Source: JAHIKV01 sp963733145 (GTDB lineage Bacteria; Planctomycetota; Planctomycetia; Pirellulales; Thermoguttaceae). From it: 64,000 nucleotides of DNA. Positions 50,268 through 60,479 of the stretch are shown here, piece after piece. The position numbers and the translations under genes are program-made. The stretch's first letter is position 1; each line of letters begins with the position of its first letter. The notes beneath the pieces were generated by a model. The model ran no database searches and was not told where the DNA came from. It saw only the letters and a list, made by a program, of their open reading frames with translations. The stretch covers positions 159,326 through 223,325 of the forward strand of contig CAVTCJ010000017.1 of assembly GCA_963733145.1 (NCBI GenBank), in the 5' to 3' direction.

Positions 50268-51386
50268 TCACTCCGATCGGTCGGGCAAGGTGAAGAAGAA
50301 CGTTGTTCCCTGGCCGTCGAGGGAATCGAGCCAGATCTGTCCCCCGTGGCGTTCGACGATCTTTTTGCAGATTGCCAGGCCGATGCCCGTGCCGGGATAC
50401 CGGCGGCCTTGCAGCCGCTGGAAGGTCTGAAAGACGCGTTCGAAATGCTCTTTGGCCACGCCGATGCCGTTGTCCTCGACGGCGATTTGCCAGGCCCCGT
50501 CCACGCGCGAGGCCGTCACGCCAATCCGCGGCGGCTCCTTGCCGCGGAACTTGATGGCGTTGCCCAACAGGTTCTGGAAGAGCTGCACCAACTGGGTCTG
50601 ATCGCCGTTGACCGTGGGCATCGATCCGATCTCGATCCGGGCTTCCTGGTCCTGAATCAGCGACTCGAGGTTGGCCGTCGCCTGGATCATCACCGAGCGC
50701 ATGTCGACCGGCTGGAGCGGTTCCTGGGCGCGGCCGGCGCGGGAGTATTCCAGGAGGTCCTCGATCAGGCGGTTCATCCGTGCGGCCCCGCCGACAATCT
50801 GGGCCAGGTACTCGTGGGCGGTGAGATCGAGCCGGTCGTGAAAATCATCTTCCAGCAGTTGGCAATAGCCCGAGATCGTCAGCAGCGGCGAACGCAAGTC
50901 GTGGGCGACCACCGAAGCGAAGGTCTCCAGCTCGCGATTGCTGCGGGCGAGCTCCTCGGTCCGGTCGGCCACGGCTCGTTCGAGGTCCAAGGCATAGCGT
51001 CCGACGCGTTCGTGGCAAGCCCGGTGGACGTGGCGCAGCAACTCGCTGCGGTCGCTTAGTTTTTCCAAGTAGGCGAAGGCCCCCAGGTGCAGCGCCTCCT
51101 TGATCGAATCGTAGCTGGCGACGCCGGTGTAGATTATCACCCGGACGTGATCGTCGAAGGCATGGATCTGCTCGAGCAGTTGGGTGCCGCTGAGGTCGGG
51201 CAGGCGGTGATCGACCACGGCCACGCCGAAATCCCGCTCCCGGACGTGTTCCAGCGCTTCCCGCGCCGAACCGCAGCCGAACACCCTAAACCCCTCCTCC
51301 TGCAGGCTGCCGCAGAGCAGGTCCAACTCGGCTGCGTTGTCTTCGACCACCAAGACATGGGAAAAACGGTCCGCGGACACCGGCAT
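50268..51386 (-). CDS. Receiver domain-histidine kinase hybrid, cytoplasmic
   Basis: About 372 residues in receiver-then-kinase order. The receiver (~12-120) has VLVVEDNAAELDLL, the phospho-acceptor Asp in GVAVVDHRLPDLSG and the late lysine in AYLEKLSDRS. A coiled linker follows (RAVADRTEELARSNRELETF), then the HisKA H-box SVVAHDLRSPLLTISG, the N-box LFQNLLGNAIKFRG, G1 AVEDNGIGV and G2 PGTGIGLAICKKIVE. No membrane segment is present, so it probably receives a signal by phosphotransfer or from a partner. An AGGAGG sits almost against the ATG at 51386, closer than usual for a ribosome binding site, so an alternative start slightly downstream is possible. No output regulator is adjacent. Confidence 0.92.
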   Translation of the reverse strand: MPVSADRFSHVLVVEDNAAELDLLCGSLQEEGFRVFGCGSAREALEHVRERDFGVAVVDHRLPDLSGTQLLEQIHAFDDHVRVIIYTGVASYDSIKEALHLGAFAYLEKLSDRSELLRHVHRACHERVGRYALDLERAVADRTEELARSNRELETFASVVAHDLRSPLLTISGYCQLLEDDFHDRLDLTAHEYLAQIVGGAARMNRLIEDLLEYSRAGRAQEPLQPVDMRSVMIQATANLESLIQDQEARIEIGSMPTVNGDQTQLVQLFQNLLGNAIKFRGKEPPRIGVTASRVDGAWQIAVEDNGIGVAKEHFERVFQTFQRLQGRRYPGTGIGLAICKKIVERHGGQIWLDSLDGQGTTFFFTLPDRSE

Positions 51387-51542
51387 TCCTCCTGGCAAGA
51401 CATGACGTATCGCAATATACCCGACTATCGTCCAAGCCATAAAGTGGCACTTTTCCGACTTTCTGTCCATACCGGTATGAGGGGGGAACCAAGAATTGCT
51501 TCCATAAACGAAATATCGGATGTAAAATAGGTGAACTATCCC

Positions 51543-52315
51543 ATGCGAGTAACAGCCATCCATTCCGTTCCTTTGGCCGTTGCGGCGGTACTGTGTGCCG
51601 CAGCGCCGGGCGCCGCGGCCGCCGCCAAACTTACGCTCGAGTTGGGCAATGCCCGGACAGTGACCGCGGTCGGAGCTGTCCAGCGTTGGGACGCCGACGG
51701 CAATGCCCGCCGCCCGACGGATACGAAGGCCAAGATCGACGCGCCCCGCTTCGACGCCAAAGCGGTCAACGTCGAGGCCGGCCGCTGGGTGTTCTCCGCT
51801 CTGCCGCCGGGCAAATACGATCTGGTCGTTCTGGCCAAGGGCCGCGTGCGGGTGGAAGGATTCTGCTATCCGCCCGTCGGCGAGTTCGACCCGTTCCTCC
51901 GCCCCGACGCGGCAGTGGAAGAGGAGACCCGCAAGACGATCGTCGGGATGATCGAAAAATCGGCGCATTACGAAAACAAGGTCGGGCTGCTGTATCTCGC
52001 CGGCGACAAGAAAGAGGTCCGCGCTTTGGTGATGCTCATCCGCGACAAGCCCACCAGTTACGAAGCGGAACTGCCCGGCGCGGCCACGATCCGTCACGAG
52101 ATATGGCAGTTTTCCTGGCGTTACGGCGGCTGGCTGAAAGAGAAGCGGACCCGGGTTCTCGATCGTCTGATTCTCCCCCGCGGCGAATTGCGGAAGTGGA
52201 CCTGGCTCTGGGCGCCGAGCTTGGTGGCATCGACGTGAAGGACCAGCCAATCACGATCAAGTTCGACCTGCCCGCCGCGTCGCAACGGCGGCTGAAAGGG
52301 CTGTATCCGTACTGA
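51543..52315 (+). CDS. Secreted hypothetical protein (frameshifted)
   Basis: The start at 51543 gives a signal peptide (SVPLAVAAVLCAAAPGAAA). The body has a beta-sandwich look: RFDAKAVNVEAGRWVFSALP, PGKYDLVVLAKGRVRVEGFC, a pattern like the carboxypeptidase-regulatory/SpaA type fold. It continues with EEETRKTIVGMIEKSAHYEN and IRHEIWQFSWRYGGWLKEKR. Near 52205 one base is lost: the frame ends at 52238 but the neighbouring frame continues ALGAELGGIDVKDQPITIKF to LYPY at 52315. About 257 residues, exported. No specific family recognised. Confidence 0.7.
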
Positions 52316-52334
52316 ATAATATCTATCGCGGAAA

Positions 52335-52416
52335 GTAGGGTGGGTCAAGCGAAGCGCAGCCCCACCATCGTTTTTCCGGCATCTGGTGGGGCAGCGCTTC
52401 GCTTGACCCACCCTAC
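52335..52416. repeat. Palindromic intergenic repeat, family A (copy 3)
   Basis: GTAGGGTGGGTCAAGCGAAG and CTTCGCTTGACCCACCCTAC are inverted ends with inner arms CCCCACCAT and TGGTGGGGC. It separates the convergent genes at 51543 and 52438. Confidence 0.85.
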
Positions 52417-52437
52417 ACGGAAAGCGTTACACGCACC

Positions 52438-53875
52438 CTACGATCCCGTCAAATCGTCCATGGGGCCGCGCATCGGGCGAGTGAGCATGGCGGCCGCTTC
52501 GGCGTCGTCGATGACCTGCTCCCGCTGCGGATCCCAGCGAATTTTTCGACCCAGCTTCATGGCGATATTGCCCAGGTGGCACAGGCTGGCCGTGCGATGG
52601 CCGGCCTCGACCGGCTCGATCGGGTCCTTGCGCGACTTGATGCAATCGATGAAGTTCCGCACGTGCAGGTAGCTCCGCAAATTCCTTACGTTGCGTTGCG
52701 GCAACGGAGGAGTGTAGGCATATAGCGATTGGTCGTTCGGGCCGAGTTTCTCGTCCTGCAACGACTCGGGCGACGCCTTGAAACCGGCAAAGTCCACATC
52801 GATCCAGCCCTCGGTCCCCTCGAAGCGGGCACCGAAGCCGCGCTTCGTCGTGCGGCAGTGCAGTTCGGCGCCGTTCGGCATATCGGGCGAGAAAATCGAC
52901 CTTCGTGGCCGTGGTGAACAAGTCGCCCGCCGGCGGCCACTCCGAACCACGATTCTCGAACTCGACCGGTCCGCCGGCGTCCTCGCCCAGCGCCCATTGG
53001 ACGAGGCCGTTGCTGTGGCAGCCGAAGTTGGTCGTCTGCCCGCCCGAGTAGTCGAGAATGAAGCGGAAGCGATAGAAACAGCGGTCCTTGTGATACGGGG
53101 CCTTGGGCGCGGGCCCCAGCCAGAAGTCGTAATCGAAACCTTCGGGGACCGGCATGGGCTGCCAGCCCGGCCCGGGACTGACGGCGTTGTTTGCCGCCAC
53201 GTCGGTCAGAATTCGCTTGACCTTGCCGATCCGCCCGTTGCGGACCAGCTCGATGGCCCGGCGGGTGAGGGGATCGGAACGCCACATGCTGCCGGTCTGC
53301 AGGACGCGTTTGTGCTTGCGGACGGCCTCGACCATTTTCTGTCCCTGCCAGATGCAGAGCGAGAGGGGCTTTTCGCAGTAGATGTCCTTGCCCGCCGCGG
53401 CCGCCGCGATGGTAATCAGCGCGTGCCAGTGGTCGGGCACCACGATCGCCACGGCGTCCACGTCGTCGCGGCGGAGGACGTCGCGGAAATCGTTGTAGGC
53501 ATCGCAGCCCTTGTAGCTGCCGACGCCGGTCTTCTTGGCATAGTAGGCGTTCACCTTGTCCTGACCCGGCTTGCGGCCGAGATATTGTTTGGGATTGGCA
53601 TACCCGTGGCTGGCGGTGTTTACGTCGCAGACGGCCACCATTTGCACGTCGTCTTGTTCCATGAAGACGGGCAGATCGACCGTGCTCTGGTTGCCCATGC
53701 CGATCATGGCGACGTTGATCCGATTGCTGGGGGCATCGGCGGCGAAGACCGAGGCCGGCACGATCGACGGCGCCAGGCAGGCGCCCGCCGCGCCGCAAGC
53801 CGCCCGGCCCAGGAATCGCCGACGTGTAAATCGCGCTGTACTTGCTTGATTGGGATCGATCATTTCCTTCTCCAT
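52438..53875 (-). CDS. Tat-exported Gfo/Idh/MocA oxidoreductase (frameshifted)
   Basis: The start at 53875 (MEKEMIDPNQ; or ATG at 53863) leads to a twin-arginine signal RFTRRRFLGRAACGAAGACL. A Rossmann domain follows (INVAMIGMGNQSTVDLPVFM, ...VAVCDVN) with the family signature DAVAIVVPDHWHALITIAAA and the catalytic-loop EKPLSLCIWQGQKMVEAV. Near 52895 the frame shifts; the C-terminal alpha/beta domain continues as ELHCRTTKRGFGARFEGTEG, WIDVDFAGFKASPESLQDEK and NFIDCIKSRKDPIEPVEAGH, HLGNIAMKLGRKIRWDP. About 478 residues. An NAD(P)-dependent sugar or inositol dehydrogenase-like protein exported folded; planctomycetes have dozens and the substrate is not deducible. Confidence 0.9.
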
Positions 53876-53895
53876 ACGAACTCCAAGCGAGAATG

Positions 53896-53934
53896 CGAAA
53901 ACACGAAATATATAGTCTGGTTTTCGTGTTTTCG
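53896..53934. repeat. Hairpin CGAAAACACGAAA upstream of the Gfo/Idh gene
   Basis: CGAAAACACGAAA and TTTTCGTGTTTTCG are inverted around TATATAGTCTGG. It lies just upstream of the Gfo/Idh start and could influence its 5' region. The interval 53876-54340 otherwise holds only repeats (54049-54115, 54272-54324). Confidence 0.65.
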
Positions 53935-54048
53935 TTCTTTCGCTCTTTTGTGGCAAAATCGGGGAATATTCTATATTTTACCGCATCATACCGGAGGAAA
54001 ACAGGGGACCGGCGCCGTGAAGACTTGGACGGAAACGAGAATATTTTG

Positions 54049-54115
54049 TTTAGCCGCCGCCGGAACGGCGGCTTGCATCGCCCAACGGGGCCGTCGTGCC
54101 GACGGCCGCTAAACG
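54049..54115. repeat. Palindromic intergenic repeat, family B (copy 2)
   Basis: GTTTAGCCGCCGCCGGAACG to GCCGACGGCCGCTAAACGG; same family as 723-786, with a short insertion (CATCGCCCAACG) at the middle. Confidence 0.75.
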
Positions 54116-54271
54116 GCCCAGATTATTGCCGTTACTGTTGGAAATCACAATTCCCAAACGTACAGCTTGGTTTTCAATGGCACTGCACCTTGATCGAACG
54201 GGCTCGGCCACGTACACTGCTATTGATGGGAAATCCCCCATATTTTATTTTGCACCCTGCGGGATGAAATA

Positions 54272-54324
54272 ATTGTGGTGCAGGCGTCTCGCCTGCTCTG
54301 TGCAGCCGAGACGGCCGCACCACA
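54272..54324. repeat. Inverted repeat TTGTGGTGCAGGCGTCTCGC
   Basis: TTGTGGTGC...GCGTCTCG at the left pairs with CGAGACGGC...GCACCACAA at the right, enclosing CCTGCTCTGTGCAGC. It ends 16 bases before the ATG of the URO-D-like gene and so overlaps its leader. Confidence 0.75.
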
Positions 54325-54340
54325 AGCCGGGAAGGGAATC

Positions 54341-55303
54341 ATGGAACTTTCGCCCTCGATTTACGAACACGCCGCGGCCATCATCGGACGAGTCCCCTGG
54401 GACGTCTCCCGCGACGAAGGGCTGCTCTTCGACGCCCACGCCGCCGCCTATCGGCTCTATCGGCACACGCCGATCATGCCGGGCATCGACATCTACAACC
54501 TCGAGGCCGAGGCCTACGGCGGCGTGGTCGAACGGCCCGGCGGGGTCGGCATCCCGGCCATCCCGCGTCCGATCTGCAAGTCGGCCTCCGGGCTGCTCGA
54601 ATTGCCGCCGCTGGACCCGCGCCGCGACGGCCGGATTCCCATGGCCCTGCGGGCGGCCGCGCGGCTGGCCGCCGAGTTTCCCGAGGCCCAGGTCCGCGTT
54701 CCGGTCAGCGGGCCGTTCTCGATCGCCAGCAGCCTGGTCGGCTTCGAGACGTTGCTGTGCGACGTGGCGGCCGATCCGGACGCGGTGGCCGCGGCGCTGT
54801 TGCATCTGGTCGATGGCCAGGTAGCCTTCGCCGAGGAGATCAAGCGGCAGGGGATCGACGTGGCCTTCTTCGAGTCGGCGGCCTGTCCCCCGCTGCTCTC
54901 GCCGGCGATGTTCCGCCGGGTGGAACTGCCCGCGCTGACGGCGATTATGACCCGCATGGCCGGCGTGCTCGGGCATCCGGTCCCCTGCATCATCGGCGGC
55001 GACACCACGCCGATCCTCGACGCCATGCTGGAGACCGGCACGGGCTACGTCGTCGCCCCGCAGGAAACCAACCAGGCCGCCTTCATGAAAAAGGTCTGGG
55101 ACCGGACCGAAATCCGCGTCCGCGTGAACATGGACGTCGAGGTCATCTCGCGGGGCACCTGGGACCGCATCCGGGCCGAGGCCGACCGCGTCGCCGGACT
55201 GGCCGCGGGCCGGCCGAACGTCTGCCTGGGCACCGGCGCGTTGCCCTACGAGACCGTGCCGGAAAACGTGCTGCGGCTGCGGGAGTACGTCGCCGCGATG
55301 TAA
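54341..55303 (+). CDS. Uroporphyrinogen decarboxylase-like protein
   Basis: The 320-residue protein starts at 54341 (MELSPSIYEHAAAIIGRVPW) and has a URO-D/MtaA/CmuA-type TIM barrel: SGPFSIASSLVGFETLLCDV, FFESAACPPLLSPAMFRRVE, HPVPCIIGGDTTPILDAMLE and NVCLGTGALPYETVPENVLR. True HemE begins with a different N-terminus (RPPVWxMRQAGR), which is missing. It is more likely one of the URO-D-related proteins, many of which are methyltransferases that act on corrinoids or methylated substrates. Intact. Its upstream region contains a palindromic repeat ending just before the start. No corrinoid protein gene is adjacent, so the substrate is open. Confidence 0.85.
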   Translation: MELSPSIYEHAAAIIGRVPWDVSRDEGLLFDAHAAAYRLYRHTPIMPGIDIYNLEAEAYGGVVERPGGVGIPAIPRPICKSASGLLELPPLDPRRDGRIPMALRAAARLAAEFPEAQVRVPVSGPFSIASSLVGFETLLCDVAADPDAVAAALLHLVDGQVAFAEEIKRQGIDVAFFESAACPPLLSPAMFRRVELPALTAIMTRMAGVLGHPVPCIIGGDTTPILDAMLETGTGYVVAPQETNQAAFMKKVWDRTEIRVRVNMDVEVISRGTWDRIRAEADRVAGLAAGRPNVCLGTGALPYETVPENVLRLREYVAAM

Positions 55304-55356
55304 GCCGCCTCCACAAACAAGTCGTGATATAGCCGTCTCGCTTGCGAATTAAAGAC

Positions 55357-55412
55357 TCCCGACCCCTTTACCGTCACCGACCCCTTTACCGGTCTCGCCC
55401 CCTTTACCGGTC
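55357..55412. repeat. Short tandem repeat GACCCCTTTACCG
   Basis: Three head-to-tail copies: CCGACCCCTTTACCGTCA, CCGACCCCTTTACCGGTCT, CGCCCCCTTTACCGGTCC. The interval 55304-55784 has no gene. Confidence 0.7.
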
Positions 55413-55523
55413 CTGAAGAAGTGAGGTGACAGCCACCAAATTTGGTGAACCTGGGTCGCTTGAACCGCCGCAATGTTTCCTATTTTACCTCTATCGCCGC
55501 ATAGCCACAGCCAGGGAGAAAAA

Positions 55524-55577
55524 AGTGTCAGCACTATTTTTCCTTGCGCAGTCTACCGTAAATAGTTCTGACACGTT
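55524..55577. repeat. Inverted repeat GTGTCAGCACTATTT / AAATAGTTCTGACAC
   Basis: Fifteen-base arms with one mismatch around a 24-base loop. A relative (GGTGTCAGAACTATTGTTCC) begins at 56247. Confidence 0.7.
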
Positions 55578-55784
55578 TTTCTCGCGTTTTTCTCGGAGCT
55601 CAGTGGCTGGCCTGCGTGTGCCCTTGTCAACGCTTCGCCCGCCATGTTACCATGACCGGCGCATGACCAGGGCCGGGATGGGTCGCTAGCCCTTTCCCGT
55701 ATGGCTCTTTCTTCTGCGACTCCTTGCCGGCTTTGGCCTGGCTTTCCCCGCCCCCTTTACCTCTCCTCTTTCTCCCCCACCATG

Positions 55785-56195
55785 TCACTTCAACTCCCTT
55801 ATCGTAATTCCCTGAACACCTGCAGAGTTTACTACACGTACGATTTGATTCATAGCATCACTATCTAAAAGTGGCGACTCACTGATAAGATATATTCTAT
55901 GCTTTGTAATGTCCGCTTTGACATCACCTTTCTTCGTGGGCACAAGTAATATCTTTCTCACACCTGCTTCTTTTGCAGCTTCCTCAATGTCTTCTCGTAT
56001 CCGGTCTCGACTGGACATCGGAGCGCTGGCTTTATCATGTTCACCTGCAATACGATCACAAATTCGTAACGAATCGCCATACCAGTCGTGCGTTTTGATT
56101 GTTGCACCAACAATATTTTGCATAAGTCTTTCGATGATGTCATCAACAATGGCATCGCTATTTTCCGGGTCAAAACGAATCTCTAAGTTTGCCAT
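55785..56195 (-). CDS. Hypothetical protein, 136 residues
   Basis: From the ATG at 56195 it reads MANLEIRFDPENSDAIVDDI, followed by LRICDRIAGEHDKASAPMSS and IREDIEEAAKEAGVRKILLV, and ends VRVVNSAGVQGITIREL. It is soluble, mixed alpha/beta and not recognised. Base composition is clearly more AT-rich than the surrounding genes, as is the whole 55.5-56.8 kb stretch with repeats and the lone hicB, suggesting horizontally acquired DNA. A start at 56207 would add four residues. Confidence 0.55.
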   Translation of the reverse strand: MANLEIRFDPENSDAIVDDIIERLMQNIVGATIKTHDWYGDSLRICDRIAGEHDKASAPMSSRDRIREDIEEAAKEAGVRKILLVPTKKGDVKADITKHRIYLISESPLLDSDAMNQIVRVVNSAGVQGITIRELK

Positions 56196-56246
56196 AATAT
56201 CGTCCAATTGCAGCGATATGCAAATATTATCGCTAAAAGAAAGAAG

Positions 56247-56340
56247 GTGTCAGAACTATTGTTCCTTGAGCGAAAAAGGGGATAAGTCCAATTACGGAGC
56301 CAACAAATGACGAATAATTGGACTTATCACCTTTTCTCAC
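56247..56340. repeat. Inverted repeat GGATAAGTCCAATTA / TAATTGGACTTATC
   Basis: Left arm at ~56279, right arm ending ~56328, preceded by a GTGTCAGAACTATT element related to 55524-55577. It lies between the hypothetical gene at 55785 and hicB. Confidence 0.75.
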
Positions 56341-56350
56341 CTTTTCTGCC

Positions 56351-56572
56351 TCAGACGCAAGCCTCCAATTCTACATAGTCCACAACACTGGAGGGCTCCG
56401 GAATGGAAAGCCCGTCCTCTCGCATCCCTTCTAAGTGCAAGGCAATGGCTTCGCGCAAGAGGGATTCCGTTTCCTCGACGGATGCGCCGGTAGCGACGCA
56501 GCCCGGCAAATCCGGGACATAGCCGCCGTAATTCGCAGCCCCTTTTTCAATGACAATGGCATATCGTTTCAT
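56351..56572 (-). CDS. HicB-like antitoxin, without a visible HicA partner
   Basis: The 73-residue protein has the HicB partial RNase-H fold: KRYAIVIEKGAANYGGYVPD, LPGCVATGASVEETESLLRE, AIALHLEGMREDGLSIPEPS. HicB normally neutralises the HicA mRNA-cleaving toxin encoded directly upstream or downstream. No HicA (double-stranded RNA-binding-like, ~60-80 residues) is found in the 200 bases on either side. The protein also lacks a C-terminal helix-turn-helix. It may be an orphan antitoxin or the solitary UPF0150-type version. Confidence 0.85.
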   Translation of the reverse strand: MKRYAIVIEKGAANYGGYVPDLPGCVATGASVEETESLLREAIALHLEGMREDGLSIPEPSSVVDYVELEACV

Positions 56573-56589
56573 GGCCGTTACCTCTTGAG

Positions 56590-56760
56590 ACCTGACTGCT
56601 ATTATTGTTTTTTGTTTTTTTTTGTTATGTTATTTTTGTATGGTTGGATGTTTGTATTGTTGTTGGTTCTGTGTATGATAAGTTGTTAGTTGTTTGTTTT
56701 TAATATTTGTAGTATATTATTGATTTTGGTGTTGTATTGGGTATGATTGCTTCTGCAGTG
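56590..56760. other. T/G-rich, C-depleted low-complexity tract
   Basis: About 170 bases of the + strand are almost only T, G and A (TTGTTTTTTGTTTTTTTTTG, TGTTGTTGGTTCTGTGTATG) with a handful of C's, in a window that is otherwise strongly GC-rich. No gene or hairpin is seen. It lies ~310 bases upstream of the primary sigma factor gene. The interval 56761-57066 shows no supported gene. Confidence 0.7.
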
Positions 56761-57066
56761 AACCCCGATGTCCTTGCGGTGTTTGGATACCGAGTTGCGG
56801 GCGGTTGCGGCATTATGGTGCTAATGTTGCCGAAACGCAACGTGTGACGCCCCGGGACGTTGTGAATTTCACACGAGCGGCGGACTATCGGCCCAGGGCC
56901 CCACGGCCGGCCCGCGGCGCAACTCTTTTGATCCCAATCGCTTGCGGCGGCGGCCGCCACCCTTCCCTCGTTTGGCATCAGGTGTGCTTCTCTACCGAAT
57001 CGAGCCGGAAGCCACGATCTTCGGCGAGAAAACAAACACCGCCACTGCCCACGAGAGGACGCTCCC

Positions 57067-58689
<1,623 letters not shown>

Positions 58690-58767
58690 GGGAAATATCG
58701 CGGCAAGACAAGATGGTCAGGCCGGTACCTCCCCGATTCTTCCTTCCAACAGTTGCGCGGCCTCCTC

Positions 58768-58830
58768 AAATCCTCCTCTCCCCCTTCTCGGTTTCCCCCT
58801 CCTCCCCCCTTCCCCCCCCCGTTTCCCCTT
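58768..58830. other. Polypyrimidine tract
   Basis: CTCCTCTCCCCCTTCTCGG continues into a run ending CCCCCCCCCGTTTCCCC. It lies between the sigma factor and the zinc-ribbon gene, with no gene of its own. Confidence 0.6.
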
Positions 58831-58918
58831 ATAATCGCACCTTAAGGCTGTCAAACGGGGGGATTGCTTGTCCTGGGCGAAGGTTGTTATCATGGTGAAA
58901 AGATACGAAAGGTTTACC

Positions 58919-59308
58919 ATGTCCAATGACCCGCTTGACCCGCAGGGCGATCCGTTCGGACCGCCGGAAACGCCGACCGAAGTCAGTTGCCTGCACTGCG
59001 GCGAGACCTACGACAGCTATCTGATCGAGTGGCGCATCGAAGAGGACGCCGAGGGAAAGCCGCACGGTTTCTGGTGCTGCCCCACGCCCGGCTGCGACGG
59101 TAAAGGATTCGGCTTCGACATCTTTCCCACCGATCCCGAGTACCAGGACGAACGTGGCGGCTGGTGCTATTGCGATGACGAGGAGTTCGACGAGGATGAA
59201 CTGGACGAGGATTTCCTGCCGGAAGGGCCGGCCGACTTCCGCCCGCACGGCGGCAACGGCCACAACGGCCGCAAGACCTTCGGCGACGAGGAAGACATTC
59301 CGTTCTGA
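58919..59308 (+). CDS. Zinc-ribbon-like acidic hypothetical protein
   Basis: From the ATG at 58919 (MSNDPLDPQGDPFGPPETPT) the 129-residue protein has two CxxC-type groups: CLHCGETYDSYLIEW and WCCPTPGCDGKGFGFDIFP, consistent with one zinc ribbon. A very acidic C-terminal stretch follows (DDEEFDEDELDEDFLPEG) and the end is Gly/His-rich. An upstream start at 58868 is possible but adds no recognisable sequence. This type is frequent as a conserved hypothetical in planctomycetes. It follows the sigma factor on the same strand (230 bases away). Function unknown. Confidence 0.7.
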   Translation: MSNDPLDPQGDPFGPPETPTEVSCLHCGETYDSYLIEWRIEEDAEGKPHGFWCCPTPGCDGKGFGFDIFPTDPEYQDERGGWCYCDDEEFDEDELDEDFLPEGPADFRPHGGNGHNGRKTFGDEEDIPF

Positions 59309-59470
59309 TCTAGGGAAGTACAGTGGGACCGCGCTGCGCCGTCCCGCACTGCGCACTACCGGAATCACGCAATTCCATTTATTCCGGTTATAGCTGTTGG
59401 TGCTGCATTGCCTCTGTCTGAGCTATAACCTATCCTTTCAGTGACCCTATTGCCAGAAAGGTCCACTGAA

Positions 59471-60277
59471 ATGAAGAAGCAGCCGTTGTGTCTTGCTCCG
59501 GGAAGGAGTTCCGCCTGCGCGATTTCGACGCCGGTTACTGCGGGGGGATAAAGAGCAAGAAGCAGGCCCGCCAGGAACTCGTGGAAAACCTCGCCGTGCT
59601 GGCCGATCTCGGCTATCGGCTTGTACGCCGAGGACCACCGCTCGCTGCTGTTGGTGCTGCAAGGAATGGACACCGCCGGCAAGGACGGCACGATCCGCCA
59701 CGTGATGCTGGGGTTCAATCCGCAAAGCTGCCGGGTGACTTCGTTCAAGCAGCCGGGCGTCGAGGAATTGGCCCACGATTTCCTCTGGCGGATCAGCCTG
59801 GCCGAGCCGCGGAAAGGCTGCATCGGCATCTTCAACCGCTCGCACTACGAGGACGTGCTCGTCGTTCGCGTGCATAACCTCGTGCCCAAGCCGGAATGGG
59901 AAAGCCGCTACGAGCGGATCAACCAGTTCGAGAAATTGCTGCGCGACGGCGGGACGCGGATCGTCAAGGTCTTCCTGCACATCAGCAAGGACGAGCAGCG
60001 CCGCCGGCTGCAAGCCCGGCTGGCCGACCCGAACAAGCGCTGGAAGTTCAGCCGGGCCGACCTGAAAGAGCGGCAGTATTGGGACGACTATCAGCAGGCG
60101 TACGAGGCCGCGCTGACCCGCTGCAACACCAAGCAGGCCCCCTGGTACGTCGTACCGGCCAACCACAAGTGGTATCGCAACCTGGTGATCAGCCGCATCC
60201 TGCGGAAAACGTTGGAAAAGATGTCCCCGCAATTTCCGCCCGAGGAAGAGGGATTGGAAGGGCTGGTCGTCGAGTAG
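59471..60277 (+). CDS. ppk2: Polyphosphate kinase 2 family protein (frameshifted)
   Basis: The enzyme transfers phosphate between polyphosphate and nucleotides. From the ATG at 59471 (MKKQPLCLAPG) one base is missing at ~59501, after which the expected KEFRLRDFDAGYCGG appears. A second shift at ~59620 joins LADLGYRL to YAEDHRSLLLVLQGMD. Motifs: Walker A-like GMDTAGKDGTIRHVM, Walker B region GIFNRSHYEDVLVVRV and lid RWKFSRADLKERQYWDDY, then HKWYRNLVISRILRKTLEKM. Total ~268 residues, class I PPK2 length. Class I members usually favour making NDP from polyP, but direction cannot be read. Both breaks leave conserved residues intact, favouring sequence errors. Confidence 0.93.
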
Positions 60278-60347
60278 CCCTCCCGGCTTTACAGCCGCAC
60301 GGCGTAATTGTCTAATTGGGTTCGGGTAAACGATCCGACGGCAGGAT

Positions 60348-60430
60348 GTAGGGTGCGACAAACGCAGCGCAGTCCCGCCAGAGTCCGGGTTCATTCGTGG
60401 TGGGACGGCGCTTCGCTTGTCCCACCCTAC
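60348..60430. repeat. Palindromic intergenic repeat, family A (copy 4)
   Basis: GTAGGGTGCGACAAACGCAG at the left, GGTGGGACGGCGCTTCGCTT then GTCCCACCCTAC at the right. It is the most diverged copy and has a longer loop. Confidence 0.8.
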
Positions 60431-60479
60431 TTTCCAATAATACTTTCGGCGTCGATTGCCGGCACAGGGAAATCCAGCC

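Noticed and set aside
54341..55303. Assignment as HemE (uroporphyrinogen decarboxylase proper)
   Set aside because: The HemE N-terminal RPPVWxMRQAGR signature is missing; the protein fits the broader URO-D superfamily.
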